The translations under genes and the position numbers were made by a program. From positions 4,156,063 to 4,220,062 of the forward strand of contig WNKI01000002.1 of NCBI GenBank assembly GCA_015350385.1: 64,000 bases of DNA. The letters run 5' to 3'. Positions 1 to 9,843 of this stretch are shown here, piece after piece. The first letter of the stretch is position 1. Each line of letters opens with the position of its first letter. The notes below the pieces were generated by a model. The model had not been told where the DNA came from and ran no database searches. It saw only the letters and a list, made by a program, of their open reading frames with translations. Origin of the DNA: Aculops lycopersici (Eukaryota; Arthropoda; Arachnida; Trombidiformes; Eriophyidae).

Positions 1-204
1 TTACAGAGTGCGCTAAAAGCAGCCGGACGCGCGAGTCACATGCGAATCCAAACAAAAACAAACGCGCGACATCCTCAGAAAGCGTAGAGCGTAAACTTGA
101 CATGGGTGGAAAGACATTTCAAAACTTTTTAATCATTACAAAATCAATTGTCCCCTTGTATATTATTCTATATCATTGATGGTTCCTATACAACTATCGA
201 AATC
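1..204. other. Upstream region of the SNM1A-like gene
   Basis: These bases carry no gene I can support. They are presumably the 5' untranslated region and promoter of the nuclease gene that starts at 205. No TATA box or other clear element stands out. Confidence 0.4.
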
Positions 205-2028
205 ATGTCCTCGACTTCCAAGTCCAAGACAAAAAGACCAAAGATCTCAGAGCTGCCCAAGCATAAGCCACCTCCAATGCGTCAACTCAAGGTGACGGCA
301 TTTTTTCAACGCGGACCTCAACAACCAACACAAAAGTTATCATCTGGATCCTCTTTAGCTATCGAGAATCATGGTAGTGGAGAGGAATCAAGCTCATCGA
401 TTAACATGAATTCTAGTATCATAACTCCAGAGATCACAATTTGTGAGAGTAACGACGAGCAAGAGAGTGATATCGAAGAGATATTCTGCTCTGAGGAGTT
501 ACTTGAGAAACGCAAGTCTCTGGCCCGACAGGAGGCAGCAGATCGAGTCAAGAGAAAGTATTGTGATGCGGACTTTGTAGAGTTTGAAACTTATAATTAT
601 AATGACGAAACTATTGTTGATAAGAGGAGTGCGAAGGAGAGACGAAGGTGTCCGTTCTACAAAAGGATCCCTTATACAAATATTTGCGTTGATGCATTCA
701 ATTTCGCCAAAGAGGACAATTTGCAACACTATTTCCTATCCCACTTCCATGCTGATCACTATATTGGGATGACCAAGGGTTTTGATAAACCAATCTACTG
801 CACACCAATAACAGCGAGACTAGTGAGACACAAATTCAAGGTTGCACCCAAGTACCTGAAGGCTCACGAGTTGAATGAACCATTCTACATCGGAACCACC
901 AGATGCACGTTTTTCGATGCAAACCACTGTCCAGGGGCAGCAATTATATTGTTTGAACTGCAAAACACCATGAGATATCTACACACGGGTGATTTTAGAG
1001 CTTGTCCCGAGATGGAGCAAATTTATGATCTCAAAAACGGACCCATCGATTGTTGTTTCCTTGATACGACATTCTGTGATGCCAGCAAAACCTTCCCGCC
1101 TCAAAAAGAGGTACTGGAAAACACGGTTAATGTTTGCAAGTATGCTCTTGAGAAGAATCCAAGAACCCTGATAGTTTGCGGCTCGTATTGTATTGGCAAG
1201 GAGAAGGTTTTCCTAGCTGTTGCTGAGGCTTTAAATCTAAAGGTCTGGTGCAATCAATACAAGAGAGGCTACTTCAATTGCATCAAAGATCCTCGCCTAG
1301 AAGCTGCCTTGGTGGAGAAACAAGAGGATGCAAAGATTCACGTTTTGCCATTGAAATCTCTATGGAAAAGAGGAATGCGAGAGTATTTAGAGAAACATTT
1401 TGATCACTTTGACGCAATTGTTGCCCTAAGACCTAGTGGCTGGGAGTACAAACGCAACAAGCATATGGTTCCCGAAGTCGAGGGGAATATAGCAATTTAT
1501 CCAGTTCCATATAGCGAGCACTCCAGTTACACTGACTTGCAACGCTTCATATTATGGCTGAGACCTCGAAGGATCATTCCAACAGTTAACATGGGCGATC
1601 CAATTAAACGTGGCCAAATGAATCACATATTTAGACGCTGGCAACGAACTCCCTACGTGGCGCCGCCACCGGAAATCGAGGCACTTGTCAAGTCAGAGCA
1701 ATTTATTGATGAGGACATTGGCAACGATCCAATCGTCGCACCGCCAGCAACTGGAAGCAAAGATGTTGGTGATATTACTAAAGAACCAGAGCAGATTGGA
1801 GCCTCGCAAGTCAAGGTCGATCCTGATGTAAAACCCAAGCTTGAGAGGGAAGGTGCAACATTTGACTTGAAACAAGAAACTATCAAGATGGACCCAGATA
1901 TCAAAACCGTTCACATCAAAACTGAATATAAACCTGAATCAAACTCAATCAAATTGGAGGTGTCCAAAGAAGAGCTCACTATTGTGAATCAGTTGTTGGC
2001 CAAGGATGATATTAGTTGGATCACTTGA
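205..2028 (+). CDS. DCLRE1A: DNA crosslink repair nuclease, SNM1A/DCLRE1A-like
   Basis: This is a 607-residue metallo-beta-lactamase/beta-CASP protein. The family members are 5'-3' exonucleases that digest past interstrand crosslinks in the nucleus. The metal-binding motif HFHADH is at residues 180-185, followed by the beta-CASP region, with a late His in SEHSS. A PCNA-binding (PIP-box-like) sequence QLKVTAFF is at residues 27-34. Human SNM1A is about 1040 residues with an N-terminal UBZ zinc finger; none is visible here, so the N-terminus is short. The tail after about residue 490 is hydrophilic and carries many psi-K-x-E/D motifs (VKSE, VKVD, IKMD, IKTE, IKLE), as in SUMO acceptor sites. 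The first ATG of the frame at 205 was chosen; the frame is open to 148 but without an ATG. SNM1B/Apollo is the main alternative; the PIP box favours SNM1A. Confidence 0.88.
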   Translation: MSSTSKSKTKRPKISELPKHKPPPMRQLKVTAFFQRGPQQPTQKLSSGSSLAIENHGSGEESSSSINMNSSIITPEITICESNDEQESDIEEIFCSEELLEKRKSLARQEAADRVKRKYCDADFVEFETYNYNDETIVDKRSAKERRRCPFYKRIPYTNICVDAFNFAKEDNLQHYFLSHFHADHYIGMTKGFDKPIYCTPITARLVRHKFKVAPKYLKAHELNEPFYIGTTRCTFFDANHCPGAAIILFELQNTMRYLHTGDFRACPEMEQIYDLKNGPIDCCFLDTTFCDASKTFPPQKEVLENTVNVCKYALEKNPRTLIVCGSYCIGKEKVFLAVAEALNLKVWCNQYKRGYFNCIKDPRLEAALVEKQEDAKIHVLPLKSLWKRGMREYLEKHFDHFDAIVALRPSGWEYKRNKHMVPEVEGNIAIYPVPYSEHSSYTDLQRFILWLRPRRIIPTVNMGDPIKRGQMNHIFRRWQRTPYVAPPPEIEALVKSEQFIDEDIGNDPIVAPPATGSKDVGDITKEPEQIGASQVKVDPDVKPKLEREGATFDLKQETIKMDPDIKTVHIKTEYKPESNSIKLEVSKEELTIVNQLLAKDDISWIT

Positions 2029-2542
2029 TGTGCATCAATTGTACTACTAGCTTTTTAAAATATCAACAAAAGCGGCTTAGTTTGATCGTATGTGATATTG
2101 GTAGTTGAATACATGATGATAGCACTCTCTCATGGCTGATCTCGGAGAGATAAACTTTGGTTCCATTGAAGTGTCAGTAGGTTGATTCTAATTAGTGATC
2201 TTATCATTCTTTGTTGTTGTTATTGTTATGCTTAGTTTTGAGCCCATTATTTGCCCAATTGTCGATTCCAATACTATTTGGCGGATGAATCGAAATTGTC
2301 ACGAACTCGACGGTCAGTCTGCACCAGTGGAAATTTTTCCTTTTTGACGAAAACTTGATAACAGTAGCGACAAATTTGGAGTTTTATCAGACTGGTGGGA
2401 TTGACTAAATAAGACAAAGAGGCATCATTTAGTCGAAAGAAACAGGTATTCCTCTAAAAGTATACAACAAGGAAAATAGAGGTTAATTTGTCTTTCCGAT
2501 TCATATAATTATTGCCTACTGGCGCATAAAATCAAGTTTAAG
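2029..2542. other. Intergenic region between the nuclease and alpha-glucosidase genes
   Basis: About 510 bases between two genes on the same strand. They should contain the 3' end of the nuclease transcript and the promoter of the glucosidase. No coding segment, repeat or clear polyadenylation signal close to the stop was recognised. Confidence 0.4.
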
Positions 2543-5287
2543 ATGAGTATTGGAAATTCAGCTATATTCACCTTGCTCCTGGTGATTAGTGTCACCTGGA
2601 AACTAAGCGAATGCTCAAAATTAGATTGTTTCCCCACCCCTGGAGCCGACGAGGAAAAGTGCGAAGCGAGAGGATGCATATGGTCGCCTGTCAGCATTGA
2701 GGACACAAAGCAGCCAGCAGAAAGTTACGGCCAAATATTACCAAGTGAGCCGACAAAGTCGAGAGTTGATGTGCCTTGGTGTTATTTTCCCGACGATTAC
2801 GTGGGCTACACGATTGAAAAATCGAGCAACTTGGATGATCCAGGATTAACTCAGGCCAAGCTAACCCGTCAGAAACCATCTGGTTTGCCTGATGATATTA
2901 ACGAGCTTAAGATTCAGATCGAGGAGCATGTATCATCTCTAAGAGTTAAGATCTTCGACAGCAACCAACGAAGATTTGAGCCCGAACTTCCGGTACTGCG
3001 GTTGGATCAAGTTAAAAAACCCTATAACAATGTAACAGTAGCTAAAACTCTTGACCTGAGTCATAATATTGATGCCAACGGTCACTTGGTGGTCACAAGA
3101 AAGTCAACAGGTGCTGTCATCTTCGACACCGACTTAAGAAAATTGATATTCACCAATAAATTCATCCAATTAAACAGCAAGTTAAACTCGCAATTCCTCT
3201 ATGGTCTCGGCGAACACTATGACACTTTCCTCAAGACAGCCAATCGTTTCAAGACTTACAGTTTTTGGAACACCGACCGACTAACTCTACCTGGCGGAAC
3301 TCGCAGTTACGGAGGTTTTCCCTTCTATGTCAATTTCGACTCCGATTTAAAACAGGCCCACGGTGTTTATTTGAAAAATAGCAATGCCATGGACATCGTA
3401 CTACAGTCGGACCAATCAATTACCTTTAGGCCGATAGGCGGAGTTTTGGACTTTATCATTTTCGAGGGCCCAGTTGCACTGGATGTGATTTCGCAGTATC
3501 AGCATGCAGTCGGTTTGCCCCAACTACCACCTAGGTGGTCGTTAGGTTTCCATCTATGCAGATACAATTACAACTCACTCGAGAAAACAAAGCTTGTTTG
3601 GCAGAGGACTCGAGATGCAAGGATTCCATTCGACGTTCAATGGAACGACATTGACTACATGGATAGACACAACGACTTCACCTATGACCAAGACAAATTT
3701 GCCGGCCTACCCGAGTTTGTGAAGGAGTTGCATGAGAAGAATATGCACTATGTTTTGATTTTAGATCCAGGTGTAAGTCAGGAGCCCAACTACAAGCCCT
3801 ACGAGTTGGGCCAGCAAATGGATGTTTTTGTTAAGAATGCCACAAATCAAACTTTGGTCGCAAAGGTTTGGAACGATTCAGGTCGCACTGTTTTTCCTGA
3901 TTTTAGTAATCCACGAGCAGTTGAGTATTGGCAGCAACTGTTTGTATTGTTTCAGAAGGAGGTTGAATTTGATGGCGCTTGGATTGACATGAACGATATA
4001 TCAAACTTTGTCGACGGCTCATTGGACGGGTGTCCTAAGGATTCGGATCTAGAGGAGACCATCTATCAACCAGGAGGTTATGCATTGCAAACAAAAACTC
4101 TATGCCTTTCGGCCAAGCACCATGCTGGAGTTGAGTATGATACACATAATTTGTATAGTTTCTATGAGGCGATAGCAACCAATAAGGCTCTCAGAACGGC
4201 AAGACCCAATAAGCGGCCATTGATTATTTCGAGATCCACTGCACCTGGCCAAGGACACTATGGTGGCCATTGGAGTGGGGACGTGTTGTCCAATTGGGAT
4301 TATCTTAAGTGGTCAATACCGTCGTTGATTGAGCATAGTATGTATGGCTTCTCATTGATGGGTTCAGATATTTGCGGCTTTGTGGGTGATACTACACCCC
4401 AACTGTGCGCCAGGTGGTCAACTCTGGGCGCCTTCTACACTTTCGCCCGCAACCACAACGACGAAAAATCCATCGATCAGGATCCAGTTGCTCTGGGACC
4501 GGAAGTGGTGGAAGCTAATCGAAATGCGCTAACAAAAAGGTACTCGCTTCTGCCATACCTCTACTCATTGATCCATCGAGCACATCGATATGGTGAGCCG
4601 GTGGTTCGTGCAGTTCCATTTGAGTTTTTTGAAAGTGGCGACAGTGAGATGCTCAAGGTGGAATATCAATTCATGTGGGGCAAAGCATTAATGGTGTCGC
4701 CAATTGTGGACCAGGATACCTACACAAAATCTACCTACCTGCCAAGGGGTCGCTGGTACGAGACTGATGTGCAAATTGAAACCAACCAGACCAATCCAAA
4801 GAGAGTGCCCAAATTGATAATATCGCAGGGCCAGTGGTACGAGACTAAGGATGTGTCATTAACAAACCTGCCCCTCTTCTATCGTGGAGGCCACATCATG
4901 CCCACTTATCCAAATGTCAAGGCAACCATTCCGCAAACAGCGGAGCAGCCAATTGGGCTGGAGGTGCCATTGTGTAACATGGGACGTGCACATGGAGAAT
5001 TGTACTTGGACGATGGCGATAGTTTAGATGGCGAGCTAAATCATGCGATCATGAAGTACGATGAAAACAATCATAGGCTTACTATAAGCTTGGATCATGA
5101 TAAGTACAAGCCAACAATGAAATTCGGCCGAGTTAATATCTACGGTTTCAATGCAACCATTAATAGAGTTGAAGTTAATGGAGAGACAATATCATATAAC
5201 CGAATAGATCACTTGCTCACATTTGATCTGAATGGAACCATAGCCTCCAAGGACAAGGACATTGTAGTTGAGATGAAAGAAGTCTAA
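2543..5287 (+). CDS. GAA: Lysosomal alpha-glucosidase-like protein, glycoside hydrolase family 31
   Basis: This 914-residue enzyme should release glucose from alpha-1,4 (and 1,6) glucans such as glycogen in the lysosome or outside the cell. An N-terminal signal peptide (about residues 1-24) is followed by a trefoil (P-type) region with C29, C40, C45 and a PWCYFP segment (C80). The GH31 catalytic barrel carries the nucleophile D482 in WIDMND and the acid/base D580 in HWSGDV. Several N-x-S/T sites fit a glycoprotein. Length is close to human GAA (952). Two small oddities: the family usually has WIDMNE rather than WIDMND, and the GCC pair of the trefoil is GCI. The start at 2543 is an ATG directly before the signal peptide. 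A maltase-glucoamylase-type gut enzyme is the alternative. An AATAAA at 5732-5737 could end the transcript. Confidence 0.92.
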   Translation: MSIGNSAIFTLLLVISVTWKLSECSKLDCFPTPGADEEKCEARGCIWSPVSIEDTKQPAESYGQILPSEPTKSRVDVPWCYFPDDYVGYTIEKSSNLDDPGLTQAKLTRQKPSGLPDDINELKIQIEEHVSSLRVKIFDSNQRRFEPELPVLRLDQVKKPYNNVTVAKTLDLSHNIDANGHLVVTRKSTGAVIFDTDLRKLIFTNKFIQLNSKLNSQFLYGLGEHYDTFLKTANRFKTYSFWNTDRLTLPGGTRSYGGFPFYVNFDSDLKQAHGVYLKNSNAMDIVLQSDQSITFRPIGGVLDFIIFEGPVALDVISQYQHAVGLPQLPPRWSLGFHLCRYNYNSLEKTKLVWQRTRDARIPFDVQWNDIDYMDRHNDFTYDQDKFAGLPEFVKELHEKNMHYVLILDPGVSQEPNYKPYELGQQMDVFVKNATNQTLVAKVWNDSGRTVFPDFSNPRAVEYWQQLFVLFQKEVEFDGAWIDMNDISNFVDGSLDGCPKDSDLEETIYQPGGYALQTKTLCLSAKHHAGVEYDTHNLYSFYEAIATNKALRTARPNKRPLIISRSTAPGQGHYGGHWSGDVLSNWDYLKWSIPSLIEHSMYGFSLMGSDICGFVGDTTPQLCARWSTLGAFYTFARNHNDEKSIDQDPVALGPEVVEANRNALTKRYSLLPYLYSLIHRAHRYGEPVVRAVPFEFFESGDSEMLKVEYQFMWGKALMVSPIVDQDTYTKSTYLPRGRWYETDVQIETNQTNPKRVPKLIISQGQWYETKDVSLTNLPLFYRGGHIMPTYPNVKATIPQTAEQPIGLEVPLCNMGRAHGELYLDDGDSLDGELNHAIMKYDENNHRLTISLDHDKYKPTMKFGRVNIYGFNATINRVEVNGETISYNRIDHLLTFDLNGTIASKDKDIVVEMKEV

Positions 5288-5793
5288 GCAAGAGATTAGC
5301 AAGTTGAGCAAAGCAGAATGAGGAGAGCAATCATAATCAAATGAGCAGTAAGGATGGCGATGTGATTCATCAACCTCATCATCAGAATATCAATACATGT
5401 TTATATAGATATATATATATCATATTAATAATAATCAACTAGTTTATCACAATTGGTATTTTTGTTGCATGTGTCTTCATCTTGTTGTTGTTGTTGTTCT
5501 CTAAGTCTTGCTGTTAGCTTAACGACCATGGCGAACTAGGCAACCTTTTCTAGATCTGTTTGCTAGATAAGATTTGCCTTCGCATATCTCTTTCTTATGC
5601 CTTATTAATCTGTGTTATTTCTTTTCCGGCTTGTTGGTGTATATATATAAAATCGTAGAGTCTTGCAACTGCCAATATATTATTGTATTCTCATTCTTGT
5701 TATACCTTTCTCACTCCCCCACCTGTGCTTCAATAAATGTATATGTATCATACATTCAACTGTGATCCTGATCCAACTGGGGGAATCATCAGT
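5288..5793. other. Convergent 3' region between GAA and the SLC25A51-like gene
   Basis: About 500 bases between two converging genes. They hold an AT-rich run near 5404-5422, short GTT repeats near 5483-5497 and an AATAAA at 5732-5737 suited to the plus-strand gene. No coding potential was recognised. Confidence 0.5.
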
Positions 5794-6960
5794 TTACTTG
5801 AATTCATGTAGCGAGTTGAGCACAAATTCGTAGCTACAATTTATGATTCCCCAGGAGACGAATTGCCTTAAAACATTAATTAAACAACCATGGAACAGTC
5901 TTGTAAATTTCCTATCCCTTTCAATATAAACAGCATTGAAAGCTTTCACTATAGATAGGAACTCCGATCCGGGCGCCCTGGTTTGCATTCTCGTCCTTAC
6001 AACGCTTAGCGGGTAAAATAGTGTTGATATAAACATGCCCAATATTGCACCAGATAAAAAGTCATGCAACATACTGTCTTTATGTCTTGTTTGTATTTTG
6101 CATTGAGGATTTAATTGTGATGAAACTCTAGCTAGTTGAGAGGAATCTGGAGCTGAATAGATGGCATTCTTCGCATCAATTACATCGTCGTCTCTAAATC
6201 TTGGCATCAGTTTCTTGATCTCATCTCGAAGTCCAAAGAACAAGATATTCGAAGGACCATTGCGAACCAGAACGCACGTCAATCCTCTATAATATTCGGC
6301 AGAGCCAAACTGTCTCAGCTTGACCAAAGCATCAACTGTATTCTTGTATTGCTTATGATATTTCTGATCTTGTAACAACATCTGAACTCTTTCCAGGGGA
6401 GTGAGCACCGCCTCAGTTGAGCCAGTCAAGCAGGCGGCTAGGGCCAGATTGGCGATTGGTGGCCAATTAGTAAACTTCGTATCAGCCCATTTCTTGTAGT
6501 GACCAAATGATCCGAACATGATGGAAACAGATACCATCTTTTGTATCAAAGGGGGCAGTATGCCGCGATACAAGTATCGTAACCCTTCCTCTTTCATCTG
6601 ATCCGCGGCTATCTGGGTCCGATGTCCACCGGCCATCTGCCTGAATATGAGCTTGTTGATTGGAAATAGGGCAGTAGTGTTGATGAAAGCCGCGGTCCAG
6701 CCTGCAATAAACTCATCGGTGGATCTAAACTTTGGAGGCCCTCCACCGTCACCTGATTGATGTTGTTTTTTGACATTTCTGTTGTTGTTGTTGTTGTTGC
6801 CGATGCTGCTACTGCTATTACTATTATTATTACTACCGCCTCCTCCATTCAAACTCGGCTGGTTGGCACCCTGATCCACACCAGAGCCACCAACTTGCTT
6901 CCTGGCTGCATTTAAGTTCCATGTGGCCAAACTAGCCGGTGATCTTGGATCCGCAGACAT
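5794..6960 (-). CDS. SLC25A51: Mitochondrial carrier, SLC25A51/52-like NAD transporter
   Basis: A 388-residue mitochondrial carrier with the three-fold repeat of the SLC25 family. The first signature, PINKLIFRQM starting at residue 100, with Asn in place of the usual acidic residue, is characteristic of the SLC25A51/52 (MCART1) branch, which imports NAD+ into mitochondria. The second repeat has the ordinary PLERVQ and the third PLSVVRTR. The first 80 residues are an extra disordered tract rich in G, N and S, not found in the human protein (297 residues). The ATG at 6960 begins MSADPRS; the frame stays open upstream to 6999 without an ATG. On the minus strand a pyrimidine-rich stretch ending in ATTAG at 6989 and a GTAAGA donor at 7055 suggest a 67-base intron in the 5' untranslated region. 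Confidence 0.88.
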   Translation of the reverse strand: MSADPRSPASLATWNLNAARKQVGGSGVDQGANQPSLNGGGGSNNNSNSSSSIGNNNNNNRNVKKQHQSGDGGGPPKFRSTDEFIAGWTAAFINTTALFPINKLIFRQMAGGHRTQIAADQMKEEGLRYLYRGILPPLIQKMVSVSIMFGSFGHYKKWADTKFTNWPPIANLALAACLTGSTEAVLTPLERVQMLLQDQKYHKQYKNTVDALVKLRQFGSAEYYRGLTCVLVRNGPSNILFFGLRDEIKKLMPRFRDDDVIDAKNAIYSAPDSSQLARVSSQLNPQCKIQTRHKDSMLHDFLSGAILGMFISTLFYPLSVVRTRMQTRAPGSEFLSIVKAFNAVYIERDRKFTRLFHGCLINVLRQFVSWGIINCSYEFVLNSLHEFK

Positions 6961-7820
6961 CCAATGGGTCGAAATTTGAAGGTCGTGCCTAATGGTCAAT
7001 AAAAAATGAATAGATCATTTAGTTGAATTTTGCTTTAGCGTGTCCTATTTCTTACTTATATGATTATTACTGCTAGTATGCACTGACGTAGCATTGCGAA
7101 TGATGAAGGTCAAAGTTGATAGTCTGAAAGTATAAGCGTCCATTTGGGAGATACCTTCTGATCATAATATTAACTATCATTACCATTATCATCATCATAT
7201 GGCATTGGTGGCGAAGGAAAATAAAAGGGATGACTATGGGCACACTCTATTAGCAGGCGTTCGATTTTAACTGCAGGAAATTTCTGTTGTTGTCAGTGTC
7301 CACAGAGTAGCAAAGGCCGATTCGGGTGTCTGCTGTTTATTTGCCAACTTAACTCAAGCCCTGAAACTGCATTCGCTGCAGATTTAAATGCACATTGTGT
7401 TCGCAGGACTGAGGAGAGATTGAGATAGAGGCAATTGAATGGGGAAAAGTGCATGAGCTTGGAACGTGAGTGCAGTAGCAACGGGAGCAGCGGTGGCGGC
7501 GGACTGCTTCGCATCCGAAAGTTGCAAAGTCGGGTTTTACGGGCTGCACGAGTTGTGCGTTCGGTAGCCGAGATCCCGAAGACCGGTGTCCTGATTCACG
7601 TTGCTATCCGGGTTATTTTCACAATCTTTATGCAACTTTTTACCATATCGAGCTGATGAAGATGCGCTCACATGGATAACCACCCTGAATAGCGAATCAT
7701 GAATGCAGCTTTATACCGAAACTTCTTTCAACTTTTACGCATCCATCCATTCACATTGCTTATTTGCAAGAGTATCTTTTTGCGTAACCACCACTAGAGG
7801 AAACTAGAACACCAAATGAA
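6961..7820. other. Divergent promoter region (SLC25A51-like / TRERF1-like)
   Basis: About 860 bases between two diverging genes, probably containing both promoters and 5' untranslated exons. The predicted 67-base 5' intron of the carrier gene lies at 6989-7055. The open frames here are short and of odd composition, and I do not regard them as genes. Confidence 0.5.
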
Positions 7821-8567
7821 ATGCTCTTAATGCAACCACAACCCCAAAAACTCTCGCCGGATGTTATCAACCACCTGAAGGATGAGGAGTTGGAGAACTT
7901 CAAGGAGCTAGCGCAATCGGCCTGCATTCGTGGCGGCGGCTGCAACATTGAGGTGGCCCTTGGCTTCCTATTTGAGTGCAATGGCGACCTGTTGGCCGCA
8001 ATTGGAAAGTTGATCGCCTACCAGCCGAACGTTTGGACCCCAAATGAAGTGCAAGGCTTCGAGCGTTTGCTCACGCAGCATGGAAAGGATTTTCTAAAGA
8101 TAAGTCAAGACCTGAAGTCTAAATCAGTAAAGGAATGTGTCGAATATTATTACCAATGGAAGCGGTCCAACATGAAATGGCGTAACTCAAACCACAACCA
8201 CAACAACCACCACCACCACCATCACCAACTAGTGCAACTAAATCCCGGAGGCAATAGCAACACTAACACTAACACTAACACCAACAACAATAACAATAAC
8301 CTGGATATCAACAATAACAACAGCAATCAACTTCAGATGACAACAACCAAATCCACCGGCTCGCCACTGGGATCCGTAACCTCAAGCTCGTCGCTAGCAA
8401 CAAATTTATCACCTTCACTGCCAAGCGCAAGTCCAATGCCAGGTAATTTGGTGGCTCTAGGAGGCATCACGTTACAGGAGATCTTCCCCTGCAAAGTTTG
8501 CGGCCGAACCTTTGAGAAGATAAAATCAAGATCAGCGCATATGAAGAGACACAAAAACGGCAGGTGA
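7821..8567 (+). CDS. Small SANT plus C2H2 zinc-finger protein, TRERF1/MIDEAS/ZNF541-like
   Basis: A 248-residue likely nuclear corepressor subunit. Residues about 15-66 resemble the C-terminal part of an ELM2 domain (ALGFLFECNGDLLAAIGKL), residues 71-115 form a SANT domain (starting VWTPNEV, ending YYYQWKR), and a single C2H2 finger with C224, C227, H240 and H244 ends the protein. This order, ELM2-SANT-terminal finger with an RSAHMKRH ending, is that of TRERF1, MIDEAS and ZNF541, which bind histone deacetylases HDAC1/2. The family proteins are far longer (around 1000 residues). A histidine/asparagine-rich linker lies between SANT and finger. The start is the ATG at 7821; the missing first half of ELM2 could lie in an undetected upstream exon. 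An AATAAA is at 8690-8695. Confidence 0.75.
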   Translation: MLLMQPQPQKLSPDVINHLKDEELENFKELAQSACIRGGGCNIEVALGFLFECNGDLLAAIGKLIAYQPNVWTPNEVQGFERLLTQHGKDFLKISQDLKSKSVKECVEYYYQWKRSNMKWRNSNHNHNNHHHHHHQLVQLNPGGNSNTNTNTNTNNNNNNLDINNNNSNQLQMTTTKSTGSPLGSVTSSSSLATNLSPSLPSASPMPGNLVALGGITLQEIFPCKVCGRTFEKIKSRSAHMKRHKNGR

Positions 8568-8817
8568 CTAAGTTCAATGCAATGAGCTACGCCACCTTAA
8601 GCAAGCAAGTGATTTATATGGACACAAAGTTATAATCAACAAAGTTGTATGTTATGTACTACTAAACAAAGTTAGTAATCATGCTTAGCAATAAACAGAG
8701 TTTATTATTATCATTATCATAATGTTGGCTCTAGCCAAACATCATTCATTGATGAATGTAGATATACATGAATGCATATATAGATATATTTATAAATTTG
8801 TTCACCGAATCAACTAA

Positions 8818-9009
8818 TCATTTACTGTCTTTCCTCAGACGATTCTTTTCCGTGTTCTTGAATTTTTCGACCAATTTCCTAGTGTCTCCACATGGATCTG
8901 GTCGGTTGGTGTTCAGTTCACTCTCCTTCTTGCTCCTATGCTTACCCGAAGTTGGATGGGCCAACTTGTCGGCCATGGAATTGTACTCAATCTCTCGGTC
9001 CTTGTCCAT
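8818..9009 (-). CDS. NUPR1: NUPR1/p8 stress-response nuclear protein
   Basis: A complete 63-residue basic protein. Its middle and end contain NTNRPDP, then TRKLVEKFKNTEK, which align with the conserved NTNRPSP...RKLVxKxQNSE core of nuclear protein 1, a small intrinsically disordered HMG-like chromatin cofactor induced by stress. The segment EYNSMADKLAH matches the SLAHSYL-like N-terminal part in spacing. The gene starts at the ATG at 9007-9009 and ends in TGA at 8818-8820. It converges on the TRERF1-like gene; a minus-strand AATAAA (plus-strand TTTATT at 8701-8706) sits 6 bases from the plus-strand AATAAA of that gene, so the two transcripts should end almost on top of each other. Confidence 0.82.
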   Translation of the reverse strand: MDKDREIEYNSMADKLAHPTSGKHRSKKESELNTNRPDPCGDTRKLVEKFKNTEKNRLRKDSK

Positions 9010-9843
9010 GTTATTTGCTTGTGGATTTGTTTTTTAACTTGGTCTAATTTGGTCTCCTTCTTGTTTGCTGGCTGTATGTGTTTTATTTGTATCGACGGGT
9101 TATGTAATCGATCTTGTTGTTAGGAGTTGAGGAAATCCCAAATGGTTTAGATGTTTCTTGGTGCTTGACGCTCGGGCTTTTAAACTGAACTTGCAACTAG
9201 CCACTGCTTTTCTACTCGCTTCTTTGTCGACGTTGTGGTTGTTGCTAGTCGCGTAAACAACAAGATGAGGAAGAGGAATCTCTGTGCCTTTGCCGCAGTA
9301 ACCTCTGCCTTTTTGCTCAGCTTTGCTTCCCTTAATTTCAGTTCGGCTCCATCTAAAACGAGAGCCTGTAAAGCGAAAGTCTGGCGACGAAAGACGACGG
9401 GCAACTCAGGGGTAAACAACAACAACAATACAGCAGCAGCAGCAGCAACAACAACAACAACAACATGGCCGCTCATTGCGGCTGTCTCTATTGCAATGCC
9501 GTAGTTTCGGAGCAGCGAAAGCAAATGTGCAACAACAACTGCACGTATGCCATTTTGCCCTCGATCCAGATATGCATTTTCCTTTTATTTCACTGACTTC
9601 CCCATTTGTGTCGATATATTGAAGGTTCTCGAAATAGCCGAATGCGATCCCCTAAAGTGGATACGTATCTCTCATTGCGTTCCGGGGAACCTCCAGCAGT
9701 CAACTTCGCGAGAAGAAAAGAGGAGCAACAGCAACCACATTCGTCGCGGGCCTCCGAGAATGAACCAGCAATTTCCAGATGTTTCCCGAAACGAAAACAA
9801 ATCGACTGAGTTTAGTGATGGTTATAAGTTATATCCAATCCAA
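9010..9843. other. Region upstream of NUPR1 without a supported gene
   Basis: About 830 bases that probably include the NUPR1 promoter and leader. Open frames here are driven by CAA/CAG and GTT/GCT runs near 9419-9465 and look like low-complexity artefacts. No known domain was recognised. Confidence 0.4.

Noticed and set aside
9180..9524. Hydrophobic Val/Ala/Leu-rich minus-strand frame resembling a membrane protein
   Set aside because: Hydrophobicity comes from a CAA/CAG-type repeat read in reverse; likely NUPR1 leader or promoter.
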